A stretch of DNA of 11,210 nt from Bacteroidota bacterium (lineage in GTDB: Bacteria > Bacteroidota > Bacteroidia > UKL13-3), in the NCBI GenBank assembly GCA_010027395.1, contig RGVD01000073.1:1-11210 (forward strand), read 5' to 3'. Made by a program: the position numbers and the translations under genes. Within the stretch, counting starts at the first letter, position 1, and each line of letters starts with the position of its first letter. Shown here piece after piece: positions 1-7,879 of this stretch. The notes below the pieces were generated by a model. The model ran no database searches, was not told the DNA's origin, and saw only the letters and a list, made by a program, of their open reading frames with translations.

Positions 1-3000
1 TTACTCGAAATGTTCCTTGCCAATATTTTAATACTTATGCTATCACCTTGTGAGATTTTATCATTATAAAAACTAAACTGTGATGATGGATCAAGCATGG
101 CTTCAGAGGCAGAAACATAATTTACTTGCAAAAAGCCAAATTGATGTGGTGTTCTATATGTGCTATCCACAAAATAAGCCCTTAGTTTTATAAAAGGATA
201 TTGTATAGCATCAATATTGGAAAGGCTATAATTAGACACATTTACATTGCTAGCTAGTTTATTTTCTTGCCCATTTTTGTTGATACCTATCACATCAAAC
301 CAATACCTACCTGAAGGACTTGCATCTGTATTGTTCATTTGAAAGGTAAACGATTGCCAAGCATTGGATGGCCCTATAGGCGCTGTGGTAAAGTTACCTG
401 TGTACCATTTACCAATGATGTTTGCGGTAAACCTCACTTGATCAGCTAAAGCAGTATCAGGAACACTTGATTTATCGTTATGAACGGTGTCCTCAAAGGC
501 TGTACCTATTGCTGCACCTTTTTTGCCCACCATGGCCCAAGCGGTATTGTTGCTTCCAATGGCTGGAATTTTAACATTACCAAATTTCTTAAAGGCATCT
601 CTCAAATCTGAATTCCAATTGGCAGCATTTGAATTCAATCTAGAGTAAATCCCGACATAATAGCCATCGCCTACCGAATCAATAAAGGCTTTTAAATCAC
701 TTTGTCCTTGTGGGGTATTGGTATTGAAAGTATAATAGCGGAGCGAAATATCATTCACGCCATTTTTATTATCAATAATATTTTGACATTGAAAAGGATA
801 GTTGGGCAACTCTGTGCTTTCATCAGCTTTGTATTTGTTAAACACCGTTGCTACCACACCTTCATTTAAACATTTAAAGACTTGGGCATTTAAAAAGTAG
901 GGTGAAGTAAATGAATTCAAAGCTGTATTCCACCTGCGCACATAAATACCAATTTGCTTTTCATCATCAGCAAATTCAAGCTGTTTCGTACTTGGATTTT
1001 GCATCATCAATTCGCTTAATGACCAATTTTTATATTGATCGAAATTACTTTGTCTCCATCCCTCTCCCCCATTTTTTAGATAAGTGAAGCTACTCATGTT
1101 CCATTGTCCACCTTGGCTTTCAGCTAGGTTTAATCGGCTTCTCCAAAAGTATACTTGAGAATCTTTGGCATTCAAATTCAATTGCCAAGTTGCTAATGAC
1201 TGGGCTGTGATAATTCCTGATGTTTGGTAAAAAGAACTTACAGGGTTGAATTGAATGCTTGTGTCTACCTCAAAAATATACTCACTATTGCTAGCAAATA
1301 AATTATTGTTTTGAGCAATGAGTTTAACTGTGTCTGAATTTACAATGGCATAGTTAAATGGCAATAGATTACTTATACCTGTACCTGGAATAAATACGTT
1401 TAAACTTGCGCTGTTGTTTTGTTTTTGCGATTCGCTTAATAGGTTATTTTTATCAAGCCATAATTCAAAAGTATTATTGCCCACCAATGCTTTGTCAGCT
1501 CCTTTAATCCATATTTGTAAAGTATCTTTATAATAAGGGGCTAATGCTTTCACAAAGGGTAAATCCCTTTTCTTGCCATCTGCCAAGGTTTGACTAACAT
1601 ATACCTCAATGCTGTCTTCAGTTGTTTTACCTAGATTTGTTATGACTACATTTAAAGCAAATGAATCGCTTTGGGCTGATGCCCCGGCAGACAAAAACAA
1701 ATCATTATTAGCTATAGCATAATCAGGTAATAGGGGGCCATAAATCTTAAGTGCGGGGTCGCCTTGAAGTAATAATTGCAAGGCATGTGATGTCGTGTAT
1801 TCATCAGAAGCATTAATACTTTTAAAAGCTTCTTGCAATATTTGTCCAATAGGTTTTGCATAAGCATCCACACAAAGTTTTTTATATACAGCATCCATCT
1901 GTATATATAAATTGCCATCGAAAGTAAAATTAGAATGGGCTAGCCAACCAATAGCACCTTTGTCTTTGGCACAAATATAATCTTTGCCATACACCTGTCC
2001 CGTTCCACCTGGGTCGATATCATTCGCATTACCAATATTACAGCCATTGAAATAAAAAAACGGGTAGCGATTGCGGTTGTTCAAGTCGCGAATACTGCCA
2101 AAATCCAAATCAAGTATCGTCAGCGAACCATGACCTAAAAAGGTTACCAAGGACTTACCATTATTAATTTCATCAATCAAGGTTTGTTTTAAATTACTTT
2201 GAGTGGGAAGGGTTGAATTTTTATTATAGGAACTCACATTTGCACCAAAATATTTACCATAAATTATATTACGTTTTGCTTCTAATTGAGATTTAAAGAT
2301 AGCTTGCTGACCGGCATCACTTCCTCCACTCAAATGCAAAACTTGCTTACGCCAAGCTTGAATGCTATCAGGTGAGGTTTCATAATAAATTAATTTATCT
2401 AAATAATTTTCTGCTTCCTCATTGCTTGAAGCTGCTACTCTACCCGTAGCAATAGCAGGCTCTATAGTGCTTCCCGCAAGTCCAGCAGTAAACATATTAT
2501 CACTAGCAGGCTCGCCTATGGATGGAACAAGGTTGTTTTCATAATACTCTTTGGTATTGGGTAAACGGGTTAAACTGTTTTGGTAACCTCTACCTAATAA
2601 CAAAAGAAATGTAGGTTTGATGAGTTGCTTAGTTAAAAGATGATTACAAAACCTTCTTACAGCCAAGGGATGGGGGTAACCAAAAAAATACAAATCATAC
2701 AATTGACTGCTATTTACCAACAATGTATTGAATTTGCTCGACCTATATTGTTTGTATCGATTGGCAGCAGTAGACAATTTCTCGTTGGATACAATCAAAA
2801 ATTCGTAATTGTTATATGGATCAATTGAAACAAAATTGACTGCTTGCAAAGCCTCAATTGCCATGACATCCAAAGAGTCACAAAGGTAGATTTCGTGTGG
2901 CTTTCCATCGTTGGATAATAAAGCATGAAGTTCATTGACATTCTTTAATGTGGTTTGAATTCTTTGGCCTCGACTTAAATCATATAAAATAGGATTTTGA

Positions 3001-4055
3001 TAACTCGATGCATACGAATCAAATTTCAAATAGGACCTCAATCCAGCTTGAATGGCATTATGCTTAAACCTTAAAATGGATTGATTACCCATATTAAACT
3101 GTCTTGTATATTTTAAATTGATATAGGATATGGCTTGTATATCGCTAGCTACTCCCAAATCGTTCAATACATCAAATCGAAAGCGAGTATTGCTGTTACC
3201 AATAAACGAATTAGAAAGTGAATTGCTAAATGTGTTTACACCATAACCCACAAAACTTGAATCTTTGATGTTGGTATAATTGGCAGCATCTGGAGCTATA
3301 CTTATTCGCAAATGGTGATTTACCAAATTCGCATTCAAGTTGGCATTGCTATTACCAAAGACCTTGGTTTCATAGCTTGGACTAAAACCGGTGGCTGCAG
3401 CAAATGGTGTATTAAAAACATATTCCCTGCTTTCTCCTGCATTTATCAATGAGCCCACCCAACCTTCACCTTCCAAATAATGACTTAAATAATATGGATC
3501 TGGATAAGAGGGAATAAAACCACCTCGGTAATAAAAATCTTTAAGAACTATGTTTTGAGAATAGCAAAAATAAGGCTCAGGTATGTAAGCTGCATAATTA
3601 GTATCATTCAATTCTTCCAGCCTTATACCCGTTTTGAGGCTGCTTGTAGGTAATATGGTCAAGAAATAATAGGCAGTATCGGTGTATAAACTGTATAATT
3701 TATGTGCTTGGTCTGATACATTTTTATACAATTCAGTATCTAATTTACCATCATTTTTGTCTGCGTAAAATTCAATATAATCGTTTGGGTCAAACTTTCC
3801 ATCTTTGTCGCCATATATAAAGAAGGCATGCTCCTGTCCATCTCTAAACAACTGAAATCGCTTGGGATGAGTGCCCGCCAAATCTATACCAGCCTCAGAT
3901 AGGGTGGATGCATTTATTCTGTAAATACCTTGCTTTGATATTTTAAATTTATAATAAGGCTGACCCTCTTGAATCCATTCAAATCCAAAAGGCTGTGCCC
4001 ACAGACTTGAAAGCAAACCCAAGGAAAACAGAAATAGAAAAATTCTTTTGGCCAT
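1..4055 (-). CDS. C25-family (gingipain/PorU-type) secreted protein, probably PorU2-like T9SS protein; C-terminus beyond the window
   Basis: The reading frame is open from an ATG at 4053-4055 to the window edge (1351 codons seen, no stop), so the protein is partial at its C-terminus. Residues 1-20 form a signal peptide ending SLWA, before Q21. An N-terminal PorU-like region follows, with KQGIYRI near residues 41-47 and an acidic stretch GDKDGKFDPND at 82-92 that could bind a metal. The peptidase C25 domain spans about residues 417-774: it has ASDNMF and ATGRVAAS motifs, the catalytic histidine H642 in FLGHGS, the catalytic cysteine C672 in YFNGCNIG, and the closing GDPALKIYG from residue 765. 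A CARDB-like beta-sandwich begins near 778 (VVITNLG). Family knowledge: C25 proteins include gingipains and PorU, which removes C-terminal signals from type IX cargo and attaches it to the surface. The long form with CARDB-like domains resembles what is annotated as PorU2. Sortase activity is inferred; a secreted protease is the alternative. It diverges from the VOC lipoprotein gene. No Shine-Dalgarno is visible. Confidence 0.88.
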   Translation of the reverse strand, partial: MAKRIFLFLFSLGLLSSLWAQPFGFEWIQEGQPYYKFKISKQGIYRINASTLSEAGIDLAGTHPKRFQLFRDGQEHAFFIYGDKDGKFDPNDYIEFYADKNDGKLDTELYKNVSDQAHKLYSLYTDTAYYFLTILPTSSLKTGIRLEELNDTNYAAYIPEPYFCYSQNIVLKDFYYRGGFIPSYPDPYYLSHYLEGEGWVGSLINAGESREYVFNTPFAAATGFSPSYETKVFGNSNANLNANLVNHHLRISIAPDAANYTNIKDSSFVGYGVNTFSNSLSNSFIGNSNTRFRFDVLNDLGVASDIQAISYINLKYTRQFNMGNQSILRFKHNAIQAGLRSYLKFDSYASSYQNPILYDLSRGQRIQTTLKNVNELHALLSNDGKPHEIYLCDSLDVMAIEALQAVNFVSIDPYNNYEFLIVSNEKLSTAANRYKQYRSSKFNTLLVNSSQLYDLYFFGYPHPLAVRRFCNHLLTKQLIKPTFLLLLGRGYQNSLTRLPNTKEYYENNLVPSIGEPASDNMFTAGLAGSTIEPAIATGRVAASSNEEAENYLDKLIYYETSPDSIQAWRKQVLHLSGGSDAGQQAIFKSQLEAKRNIIYGKYFGANVSSYNKNSTLPTQSNLKQTLIDEINNGKSLVTFLGHGSLTILDLDFGSIRDLNNRNRYPFFYFNGCNIGNANDIDPGGTGQVYGKDYICAKDKGAIGWLAHSNFTFDGNLYIQMDAVYKKLCVDAYAKPIGQILQEAFKSINASDEYTTSHALQLLLQGDPALKIYGPLLPDYAIANNDLFLSAGASAQSDSFALNVVITNLGKTTEDSIEVYVSQTLADGKKRDLPFVKALAPYYKDTLQIWIKGADKALVGNNTFELWLDKNNLLSESQKQNNSASLNVFIPGTGISNLLPFNYAIVNSDTVKLIAQNNNLFASNSEYIFEVDTSIQFNPVSSFYQTSGIITAQSLATWQLNLNAKDSQVYFWRSRLNLAESQGGQWNMSSFTYLKNGGEGWRQSNFDQYKNWSLSELMMQNPSTKQLEFADDEKQIGIYVRRWNTALNSFTSPYFLNAQVFKCLNEGVVATVFNKYKADESTELPNYPFQCQNIIDNKNGVNDISLRYYTFNTNTPQGQSDLKAFIDSVGDGYYVGIYSRLNSNAANWNSDLRDAFKKFGNVKIPAIGSNNTAWAMVGKKGAAIGTAFEDTVHNDKSSVPDTALADQVRFTANIIGKWYTGNFTTAPIGPSNAWQSFTFQMNNTDASPSGRYWFDVIGINKNGQENKLASNVNVSNYSLSNIDAIQYPFIKLRAYFVDSTYRTPHQFGFLQVNYVSASEAMLDPSSQFSFYNDKISQGDSISIKILARNISS

Positions 4056-4144
4056 ATTAAAATGCTTTGGCAATTTAATATTTTTTGGTTGAATGTTTTG
4101 AAAGGATTATTTGGAAACATCTTATCGATTTTAGTAATTTACCA

Positions 4145-4158
4145 AATCAAATTTGATT
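4145..4158. promoter_or_regulatory. Perfect 14-bp palindrome in divergent spacer, possible operator
   Basis: AATCAAATTTGATT is a perfect inverted repeat without a spacer, lying about 90 bases upstream of the C25 gene start and 74 bases upstream of the VOC lipoprotein start. Its position between two divergent genes would suit a dimeric regulator that controls both. No regulator gene is adjacent, and the site is AT-rich, so a chance palindrome in an AT-rich genome is a real alternative. Confidence 0.25.
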
Positions 4159-4231
4159 AGTTAGTAAGCATTATTATCCATGATATGCAAGCTTCTGTTT
4201 TAATATTGCTTTCAAATATTTACATTCGTTA

Positions 4232-4723
4232 ATGAAAAAACTATTTACCATTGTGTTTGCAGCATTTTTAGCAGGCTGTAATACAAACAAAACAAACAAT
4301 ACAGAAAACACTCACAGCAAAATGGAAACAAATACTCAAAACGACACAACACCTAAGGTTACCGGCATAGGTGGTATTTTCTTTTTTTCAAGTAATCCGA
4401 AAGAAACAAGAGAATGGTATAAAAACAATTTAGGAATGGATGTGAATGATTATGGTTCAACTTTTGAATCACGTGACATGCATAATGCAGAGGAAATTAC
4501 CCAATTGCAATGGAGTCCTTTTAAAACAGGAAGCGAATACTTCGCACCCTCTAAAAAAGAGTTTATGATTAACTACCGCGTGCAAAACATAGCGGGACTT
4601 GTAAAAAAATTATCTGATAATGGCGCAACAATAGTTGATACTATTCAGGATTCAGAATATGGCAAATTCGTTCACATAATGGATGCAGATGGCAATAAAA
4701 TTGAGCTTTGGGAGCCAAAATAA
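4232..4723 (+). CDS. VOC-family (glyoxalase/bleomycin-resistance fold) lipoprotein
   Basis: This 163-residue protein starts with a lipoprotein signal: MKK, a hydrophobic segment, and the lipobox L13-A14-G15-C16, so the mature protein should be lipidated at C16 and held in the envelope. An Asn/Thr-rich linker (17-42) follows, then one VOC module of about 120 residues (about 43-163). It shows the usual landmarks: ETREWYKNNLGMDV near the first helix, a second half with VKKLSDNGATI, and the closing DADGNKIELWEP, whose glutamate sits where VOC enzymes place a metal ligand. VOC proteins include glyoxalase I, dioxygenases and drug-binding proteins; nothing here fixes the substrate. Most VOC proteins are cytoplasmic, so the lipoprotein form is noteworthy. 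An internal Met31 could start a cytoplasmic form, but the lipobox is good enough to prefer Met1. It is the only plus-strand gene in the window and is apparently monocistronic. No Shine-Dalgarno or convincing terminator is seen. Confidence 0.85.
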   Translation: MKKLFTIVFAAFLAGCNTNKTNNTENTHSKMETNTQNDTTPKVTGIGGIFFFSSNPKETREWYKNNLGMDVNDYGSTFESRDMHNAEEITQLQWSPFKTGSEYFAPSKKEFMINYRVQNIAGLVKKLSDNGATIVDTIQDSEYGKFVHIMDADGNKIELWEPK

Positions 4724-4845
4724 TGTAGCTAATTGTTTAATATTTTCAGTGAAATGAGATTCTGTAATTTTATATTTATTAACCATACATCAATAATCTA
4801 AAATACAAATCGCACCTTTGAAATCATTACCAATTATTTTATGTA

Positions 4846-5751
4846 TTAAATTTTCCAAAATACCATACTCATAATGCCAAGTAGCATAACGATTTTGGCA
4901 AAACGACTTAGTTTGGAAAAGTCTTGCTTCACATCTGCAGTTTTAATAAACCAAGCCATTGCTGCCATTGGCAGTAAGACAGTTAATAAGATGTAAATCA
5001 GAAACACTAGATAAGTGGCAACGTGATTTTTAAAATAAGGCTGTATGTAGAAAGCAAAAGCAAAGATAAGTGTTGCATTAAACAAATGAAGGTATAGTAA
5101 TATGTCTTTAGTTTTCCTTACCCCCAAGCGTATAGGAAGAGTATGACTATTGAATTTGGCATCTCCCCTGATATCTTCTGTATCTTTAATAATCTCACGT
5201 TCTAGGGTGGTAAAAAAAGCAAATATGGAATAGGATACAATACCCGGCCAATATAGATTTTCATCATACAAAAATAGAATTAGGAGAGTGAATGAAGTAA
5301 GCATAGCTACCATAATGTTTCCAGCTAAATAAGATTTCTTGAAATATTCAGAATACATCCAAAGTAAAAAGGAACAAATAATTACCAATAAAAAAACCTT
5401 AAGGTTGATAATTAAGGAAAAAAATGCTGCAAGAAAAGTAAGAAACCAATGAGCAAAAATGGTCTTTCTTCGCGATATCCTAACCCCTACTAGAACATTG
5501 CTTGGCTTGTTAGCCATATCTATTTTCACATCTATGTAATCGTTAATAATATATCCAGCTGCTGCTACCAAAACTGTGCAAAATACCAAAGCCAAGAATC
5601 TAAATCTTAGCAAATCATGCCAATCAGCATAAGGGTTAAGAAAATAAAAGGCAAAAACTTGGGTAAATAATATCATCAGCAGGTTTTTAAACCTAGCAAT
5701 TTTGATGAGTGTAAAAATATTATTCAGACTCAGAAATATCTTGAACTGCAT
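4846..5751 (-). CDS. UbiA-family membrane prenyltransferase
   Basis: This 301-residue, strongly hydrophobic protein has about eight or nine transmembrane segments and both aspartate-rich motifs of the UbiA superfamily: NDYIDVKID at residues 70-78 and KDTEDIRGD at 189-197. These bind the Mg-diphosphate of a polyprenyl donor, and family members transfer the prenyl group to an acceptor within the membrane. The NDYxDxxID...NKP form of the first motif resembles proteins annotated as geranylgeranylglycerol-phosphate geranylgeranyltransferase, but MenA-, heme O- or chlorophyll-synthase-like roles cannot be excluded. The Met1 start lies inside the DUF502 gene (32-bp overlap). The next Met (residue 26) would cut into the first membrane segment, so Met1 is preferred, and the overlap suggests translational coupling. 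It is the last gene of the ffh-DUF502-UbiA operon. The spacer after its stop (4724-4845) holds no clear terminator. Confidence 0.87.
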   Translation of the reverse strand: MQFKIFLSLNNIFTLIKIARFKNLLMILFTQVFAFYFLNPYADWHDLLRFRFLALVFCTVLVAAAGYIINDYIDVKIDMANKPSNVLVGVRISRRKTIFAHWFLTFLAAFFSLIINLKVFLLVIICSFLLWMYSEYFKKSYLAGNIMVAMLTSFTLLILFLYDENLYWPGIVSYSIFAFFTTLEREIIKDTEDIRGDAKFNSHTLPIRLGVRKTKDILLYLHLFNATLIFAFAFYIQPYFKNHVATYLVFLIYILLTVLLPMAAMAWFIKTADVKQDFSKLSRFAKIVMLLGIMSMVFWKI

Positions 5752-6334
5752 TTGATTGATCCATTTCGGTTACACCACCTGTTATTATAAATTTCATAAA
5801 GTCGGTAGCATTGGTATCATAATGTTTAACCCTAGATTTTTCAGTAAAAAAAACATTTCCAGATAAGGCGTATGAATGCGGAAAATAAACAGCCACCAAT
5901 CCAGGCAAATTCAATTCACTTAAATCTTCATTGGTAATAAACCCTGGTTTATATAAACCTTGCGAAACTTCAACTATAACAGGCTTTGAGAACTTCTTTT
6001 TATCACCTACAAACGCTTCTACTAAATCTTTTACGGAGGTGTAAATATTTTTAATGAAAGGAATGCGACTAAAAATATCATCAAACATGACAAGTATAGG
6101 ACGAGTAACAATATTGGTTCCTATATAACCCAGAAAAGTAATAGAACATATTACAATAAGAAAACCCAATCCTGGCGTTTCAAGTTGCAAAAATTCATCT
6201 ATCCATCTTACAGTGTTTTTTATTAATTGATAGGTAACAACCGAAGGTAAAGTAATAAGCAAACCTTGCAAAAACAAAGTTAACAACCTGCGCAGTCTGT
6301 ACTTTATACCACTTTTAATTTTTGCGTTCGACAT
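5720..6334 (-). CDS. DUF502 family inner-membrane protein
   Basis: This 204-residue protein begins with a basic segment (residues 7-16), followed by two transmembrane helices at about 17-38 and 57-77. A soluble domain follows with the features of DUF502: IPFIKNIYTSVKDLVEAF at 91-108, then VAVYFPHSYALSGNVFF at 147-163, and DFMKFIITGGV at 178-188. The family is widespread in bacteria and includes the plant COV (continuous vascular ring) proteins, but its biochemical function is not established. The gene starts 14 bases after the ffh stop codon and its end overlaps the UbiA gene by 32 bases, so it is the middle gene of the operon. The spacer before its ATG is A-rich (AAAACAAAT) without a Shine-Dalgarno, as is common in Bacteroidota. 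The context suggests a membrane role but does not define it. Confidence 0.88.
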   Translation of the reverse strand: MSNAKIKSGIKYRLRRLLTLFLQGLLITLPSVVTYQLIKNTVRWIDEFLQLETPGLGFLIVICSITFLGYIGTNIVTRPILVMFDDIFSRIPFIKNIYTSVKDLVEAFVGDKKKFSKPVIVEVSQGLYKPGFITNEDLSELNLPGLVAVYFPHSYALSGNVFFTEKSRVKHYDTNATDFMKFIITGGVTEMDQSNAVQDISESE

Positions 6335-6348
6335 ATTTGTTTTTAAGA

Positions 6349-7677
6349 TTATCTCATGAATGGTAAACCTTTCATGCTCCGTCCAGCACCTTGAAACTTG
6401 TTCATGGTTTTCATCATTTTGCGCATTTCATCAAATTGTTTTAACAGTTGATTTACCTCTTGAATATCTCTACCGCAGCCATTAGCAATTCTTTTTCTAC
6501 GCGAACCATTTATAATATCTGGATTCTCTCTTTCACTTGGAGTCATTGAATAAATGATAGCTTCAATATGTTTAAATGCATCATCACTCACATCTAGGTC
6601 TTTTATTGATTTACCAACACCTGGAATCATACCCATCAAATCTTTTAAGTTACCCATCTTTTTGATTTGTTGTATTTGACTTAAAAAGTCTTGGAAAGTA
6701 AATTGATCTTTTAACAATTTTTTCTGGATGCGATCTGATTCTTCTTTATCAAAAACATCTTGGGCACGCTCAACTAGGGTAACAATATCACCCATACCCA
6801 AAATACGTTGAGCCATCCTATCAGGGTGAAAAACGTCAAGGGCTTCCATTTTCTCGCCCATACCCACAAACTTAATAGGTTTTTCAACCACTGTTTTGAT
6901 AGATAATGCAGCTCCACCTCGGGTATCACCATCTAATTTGGTTAGAATTACACCTGTAAAATCCAATACATCATTGAATGCTTTTGCTGTATTCACAGCA
7001 TCTTGACCTGTCATGGCATCCACAACAAACAAGATTTCGTGTGGCTTAATCGTTTTTTTGATATCGCCAATCTCCTTCATCATTTGCTCATCAATAGCCA
7101 AGCGACCTGCAGTATCTATGATGATAACCCTTGCATTATTTTCCTTAGCATGCTTAACCGCATTGGCTGCAATACTAACAGGATTTAGGTTTCCTTCTTC
7201 AAAGTATACAGGCACATCAATTTGTGCTCCCAATACCTTTAATTGCTCGATAGCTGCAGGACGATACACATCGCAGGCTGCCATGATCACTGATTTCCCC
7301 TTACGTTTGATAAAATTAGCCAATTTTGCTGTGTGAGTGGTTTTACCACTTCCTTGCAAACCTGCCATTAAAATAATTGTTGGATTACCTTCAGTGCTGA
7401 TTTCTTCAGTTTTTCCACCAAATAAAGAAACCAACTCGTCATTTACTATTTTCACCATCAATTGACCTGGTGAAACGGTTGTAAGCACATTAGCACCAAT
7501 GGCTTTGTCTTTAATGGTATCAGTAACTTGTTTTGCTATTTTGTAGTTAACATCGGCATCAATCAAGGCTTTGCGTATTTCCTTTACGGTTTCAGCCACA
7601 TTGATTTCGGTAATTTTCCCCTGTCCTTTAAGGGTTTTAAACGCTTTTTCTAACTTACTACTTAAATTATCAAACAT
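6349..7677 (-). CDS. ffh: Signal recognition particle protein Ffh (SRP54 homologue)
   Basis: Ffh is the GTPase of the signal recognition particle. It binds 4.5S RNA and signal sequences emerging from the ribosome and delivers nascent membrane proteins to the receptor FtsY. The 442 residues match the usual length. The N domain covers about 1-95. The G domain has G1 GLQGSGKTT (106-114), DVYRPAAIEQL (136-146), G3 DTAGR (188-192), G4 TKLDG (246-250) and GMGE (272-275). The methionine-rich M domain (about 298-442) includes the RNA-binding helix-turn-helix around NGSRRKRIANGCGRD (390-404). No key residue is missing. It is the first gene of a likely operon with DUF502 (14-bp gap) and UbiA. The 202-bp spacer upstream (7678-7879) should contain the promoter, but no clear TAnnTTTG element could be fixed. 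The only structure I noted there is a small 11-bp palindrome (7702-7712). Confidence 0.98.
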   Translation of the reverse strand: MFDNLSSKLEKAFKTLKGQGKITEINVAETVKEIRKALIDADVNYKIAKQVTDTIKDKAIGANVLTTVSPGQLMVKIVNDELVSLFGGKTEEISTEGNPTIILMAGLQGSGKTTHTAKLANFIKRKGKSVIMAACDVYRPAAIEQLKVLGAQIDVPVYFEEGNLNPVSIAANAVKHAKENNARVIIIDTAGRLAIDEQMMKEIGDIKKTIKPHEILFVVDAMTGQDAVNTAKAFNDVLDFTGVILTKLDGDTRGGAALSIKTVVEKPIKFVGMGEKMEALDVFHPDRMAQRILGMGDIVTLVERAQDVFDKEESDRIQKKLLKDQFTFQDFLSQIQQIKKMGNLKDLMGMIPGVGKSIKDLDVSDDAFKHIEAIIYSMTPSERENPDIINGSRRKRIANGCGRDIQEVNQLLKQFDEMRKMMKTMNKFQGAGRSMKGLPFMR

Positions 7678-7879
7678 AAGGTTGTCGTGCTATTGTCAAT
7701 AAGCATTATGCTAAAGACGATGTTAAAAATTTTTTTCTGATGCGAAAATAATCAAATTAGTGATTTGTTGGGATAGATTTATAACGATAAGTAAGAAAAC
7801 AATGAAACATTAATTTCGACATTGACTAGTTAATTCTATTTTTTTTTATTTCGAATACTTATCGATTTGGTCTTAAGTT

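Noticed and set aside
1..3. Minus-strand TAA at the left window edge as the stop codon of the C25 gene
   Set aside because: The C25 frame reads AGT then AA and a base outside the window; this TAA is in another frame, so the gene continues beyond the edge.
3914..4120. Minus-strand 68-codon frame covering the C25 gene start
   Set aside because: It lies in a different frame from the signal peptide and PorU-like N-terminus, and its protein looks like out-of-frame translation.
4221..4228. TACATTCG as a -7 element for the VOC gene
   Set aside because: It differs from TAnnTTTG at one base, but no TTG is found at the right distance upstream and it almost touches the ATG.
4812..4819. Plus-strand CACCTTTG as a promoter
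   Set aside because: No plus-strand gene follows and there is no suitable TTG upstream.
7003..7336. Two plus-strand frames inside ffh
   Set aside because: They are antisense to the GTPase domain of an intact ffh and have no recognisable protein features.
7838..7847. T-run downstream of the U32 gene as an intrinsic terminator
   Set aside because: The run is T-rich on the plus strand, whereas the U32 gene is on the minus strand, and no stable stem precedes it in either direction.
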